Part shown: in pieces, positions 6,164-7,607 of the stretch
Numbering within the stretch: the stretch's first letter is position 1
Layout of the letters: every line of letters starts with the position of its first letter
From: UBA9676 sp036522155
GTDB taxonomy: Bacteria > Actinomycetota > Actinomycetes > Streptosporangiales > Streptosporangiaceae
Direction: 5' to 3'
Assembly: GCA_036522155.1 (NCBI GenBank)
Contig: DATDGI010000219.1
Coordinates: 1-7,607 of the forward strand
Length of the DNA stretch: 7,607 bases
The notes under the pieces: generated by a model
Told to the model about the DNA's origin: nothing
Databases searched by the model: none
The model's input: only the letters and a program-made list of their open reading frames with translations
Program-made: the position numbers and the translations under genes

Positions 6164-6182
6164 ATGGGTAGGCACTACCCAT
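6164..6182. promoter_or_regulatory. Perfect 8-3-8 dyad, candidate LuxR-type operator
   Basis: ATGGGTAG (6164-6171), spacer GCA, CTACCCAT (6175-6182): a perfect inverted repeat in the 106-bp gap between the LuxR gene and the barrel gene, 64-83 bp upstream of the latter's ATG. The half-site TACCCAT fits the heptamer TACYYMT known for NarL, another GerE-type HTH protein, though arranged head-to-head. Binding by the adjacent regulator is inferred. Confidence 0.5.
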
Positions 6183-6185
6183 GCG

Positions 6186-6200
6186 CGGCGGCAGCCGCCG
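6186..6200. repeat. Small GC hairpin in the leader of the barrel gene
   Basis: CGGCGG-CAG-CCGCCG forms a 6-bp stem with a 3-nt loop just after the dyad. It may be an attenuating or stabilising leader structure or a weak terminator after the LuxR gene. GC-rich triplet repeats of this kind arise easily by chance. Confidence 0.2.
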
Positions 6201-6246
6201 ACTGACCATGAGGTGAGGGCAGAAACACAGACCATATGGAGGGGTC

Positions 6247-6531
6247 ATGGCGATTGCCGCAGTGTTCGAATTCCCGAATGAGCCAGTCGAGAAGTACCAC
6301 AAGGTCTTCGAGGCAGGAGCCGCCATCGTCGACCAGCCGGACAGGCTGTACCACGCCTGCTACCGCACCGGCAACGGCTTCACCGTCGTCGACATCTGGG
6401 CCAGCGAGCAGTCCTTCGCCGCCTTCGGCGAGACCCTCGGGCCGACTATCCAGCGGGCCGGCCTCGACGCCAGGCCAGCCGTATATCCAGTCGAGCAGGT
6501 CATGTCGAACGACGGCACCCGCTCGTCGTAG
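6247..6531 (+). CDS. Small dimeric alpha/beta-barrel protein (antibiotic-biosynthesis-monooxygenase-like)
   Basis: A 94-residue cytoplasmic protein with the size and strand/helix pattern of single-domain dimeric ferredoxin-like barrels: strand AIAAVFEFP (2-10), helix EKYHKVFEAGA (15-25), strand YHACYRTGNGFTVVDIW (35-51), helix EQSFAAFGETLGPTIQRAG (54-72), final strand ARPAVYPVEQVM (75-86). Such proteins include heme- or quinone-type monooxygenases, but many have no known reaction, and no catalytic residue can be asserted here. The start is secure: GGAGGGG (6238-6244) sits right before ATG. It follows the LuxR gene on the same strand by 106 bp with a dyad between them, so it is the likely regulated target. 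It ends before a strong hairpin. Confidence 0.75.
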   Translation: MAIAAVFEFPNEPVEKYHKVFEAGAAIVDQPDRLYHACYRTGNGFTVVDIWASEQSFAAFGETLGPTIQRAGLDARPAVYPVEQVMSNDGTRSS

Positions 6532-6553
6532 CCGGACGGCGCCACGGACGGCA

Positions 6554-6594
6554 GAGCCGGTGGCCCAGCAGCACTTCCGCTGGCCCACCGGCTC
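6554..6594. terminator. Long hairpin terminator between convergent genes
   Basis: Arms 6554-6569 and 6579-6594 pair over 16 bp with one mismatch (GAGCCGGTGG... / ...CCACCGGCTC) around a 9-nt loop. It lies 22 bp past the stop of the plus-strand barrel gene and about 110 bp from the end of the minus-strand sigma gene. It is GC-rich without a T-tract, as is usual in actinomycetes, and probably works in both directions. Confidence 0.75.
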
Positions 6595-6703
6595 TCCCGC
6601 ACATGGGCCCGTTGACGAGGCTTGGCCTGCCATCCCGCCGCCTGCCCCGCGCGGCGTATTCCATCGGGGTCAGGCGCCGCTTGGCACAGGGTTTCGACGG
6701 GCA

Positions 6704-7607
6704 CTACCCCAGCTGGTCGCGGCGGCGTGTCAGGTAGGCGGTCTCGGCGGTGTTGCCCGCCAGCGCGATGGCTTTGTCGTAGGCCGCGCGCGACTCCTGG
6801 CTGCGGCCCAGCCGGCGCAGGATGTCGGCTCGGGCCGCGAAGTAGGCGTGATAGCCGGCCAGCTCGTCCTGGAGACGGTCGACGATTCCCAGCGCGACGT
6901 CCGGGCCGTCGAGTTCGGCTACCGCGACGGCCCTGTTGAGGGTGATGATCGGCGACGGGTCGAGGTGGACGAGCTGGTCGTAGAGGGCGACGACCTGCGA
7001 CCAGTCGGTGTCGCGCGCGTCGCGGGCGGAGGTGTGCACCGCGCTGATGGCTGCGAGGATCTGGTAGCGACCCGGGGCCACCCCGGCGGCCAAGCGCTCG
7101 CGCACCAGCCGGTGACCCTCGGCGATCAGCGCCGCGTCCCAGGCCCCGCGGTCCTGCTCGCCGAGGGTGACCAGTTCGCCGCTCGCCGAGACCCGGGCGG
7201 TGCGGCGGGCCTCGGTCAGGAGCATCAGCGCCAGCAGCCCGGCCACCTCACCGTCGTCCGGCATGAGGGCACGGATCAGGCGAGTGAGCCGGATCGCCTC
7301 GGCGGTCAGGTCGTGACGTACGGGATCGGTGTCGGGGCCGGTCGCCAGGTAGCCCTCGTTGAAGACGAGGAAGAGGACGGTGAGTACGCCGGAGACCCGT
7401 GCCGGGAGCTCCCCCGCCGACGGCACCCGGTAAGGGATGCGAGCCGCCTTGATCTTGGCCTTCGCGCGGGTGATCCGCTTCTCCATGGCCGTCTCCTGCA
7501 CCAGGAAGGCGCGGGCGATCTCGGGCACGGTCAGGCCGGCGACCATGCGCAGCGTCAGCGCCACGCGGGTCTCCATCGCGAGCGCCGGGTGACAACAGAT
7601 GAAGATC
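6704..7607 (-). CDS. ECF sigma factor with C-terminal DUF6596/TPR region (ECF42-like), N-terminus beyond right edge
   Basis: The last 300 residues of a sigma factor; the frame runs open through the right edge, so the ATG at 7576 is internal (FICCHPALAMETRVALTLR is continuous and matches the family, usually CCHPALAPEARVALTLR). The sigma-4 region includes the HTH segment LTVPEIARAFLVQETAMEKRITRAKAKI. DUF6596 follows with its LFLVFNEGYLATG signature and the DLTAEAIRLTRLIRALMPD helix. The end has TPR-like helices (DPSPIITLNRAVAVAEL, YHAYFAARADILRRLG, AAYDKAIAL) that replace the role of an anti-sigma factor. About 100 residues, including sigma-2, are missing. Relatives of this type usually neighbour YCII/DGPF-domain proteins, expected upstream beyond the edge. 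A Met replaces the usual Pro in ALAPEARV. The gene converges on the barrel gene. Confidence 0.9.
   Translation of the reverse strand, partial: IFICCHPALAMETRVALTLRMVAGLTVPEIARAFLVQETAMEKRITRAKAKIKAARIPYRVPSAGELPARVSGVLTVLFLVFNEGYLATGPDTDPVRHDLTAEAIRLTRLIRALMPDDGEVAGLLALMLLTEARRTARVSASGELVTLGEQDRGAWDAALIAEGHRLVRERLAAGVAPGRYQILAAISAVHTSARDARDTDWSQVVALYDQLVHLDPSPIITLNRAVAVAELDGPDVALGIVDRLQDELAGYHAYFAARADILRRLGRSQESRAAYDKAIALAGNTAETAYLTRRRDQLG

Noticed and set aside
5411..6205. 264-residue plus-strand frame inside the LuxR gene
   Set aside because: Shifted reading of the same DNA; Arg/Pro/Gly-rich with no domain.
6175..6704. Minus-strand frames opposite the barrel gene
   Set aside because: They cross the terminator hairpin and oppose a gene with a strong ribosome binding site.
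1..7607. CRISPR array, insertion sequence or integrase gene
   Set aside because: No regularly spaced repeats, transposase motifs or tyrosine/serine recombinase catalytic motifs were seen on either strand.

Overview
The window is high-GC DNA with GTG/ATG starts, strong GC3 bias and long antisense open frames. It carries actinomycete gene families: an actinobacterial GT39-type glycosyltransferase, a large ATPase-LuxR regulator, an ECF sigma factor with a C-terminal helical domain, and small secreted proteins. A filamentous or other high-GC actinomycete is the best guess; the genus cannot be read from the sequence.

Layout. Positions 1-828 (minus) hold the N-terminal part of a multi-membrane-span GT39-like mannosyltransferase that runs off the left edge. 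Positions 988-1320 (minus) encode a 110-residue secreted acidic protein. Behind it lies a direct-repeat/palindrome element (1388-1412), then a decayed C-terminal scrap of a sensor histidine kinase (about 1443-1577). This looks like a former two-component locus that lost its kinase and regulator. Positions 1578-1847 have no gene but two hairpin-capable repeats. Positions 1848-2815 (minus) hold a two-gene operon with a TGATG overlap: a 108-residue partner protein followed by an AbiEii/AbiGii-type nucleotidyltransferase, so a probable toxin-antitoxin or abortive-infection pair.

Positions 2816-3248 contain no gene but carry the clearest mobile-element mark. It is the 3' part of a tRNA-Ser(GGA), from anticodon loop to CCA, with no 5' half. 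On each side is a pair of GTCTCA repeats spaced 12 bp apart. This is the architecture of a tyrosine-integrase attachment site, and the nucleotidyltransferase pair next to it fits cargo. No integrase is in the window.

Positions 3249-6140 (plus) encode a 963-residue ATPase-LuxR (LAL-type) regulator. Downstream, a perfect 8-3-8 dyad (6164-6182) precedes a strong ribosome binding site and a 94-residue alpha/beta-barrel protein (6247-6531), suggesting a regulator-target pair. A long hairpin (6554-6594) separates it from the convergent gene at 6704-7607 (minus), an ECF sigma factor of the DUF6596/TPR (ECF42-like) type whose N-terminus lies beyond the right edge.

The most interesting parts are the attachment site with arms on both sides, the nucleotidyltransferase with a non-classical partner, the eroded two-component locus, and the LuxR-dyad-barrel module.
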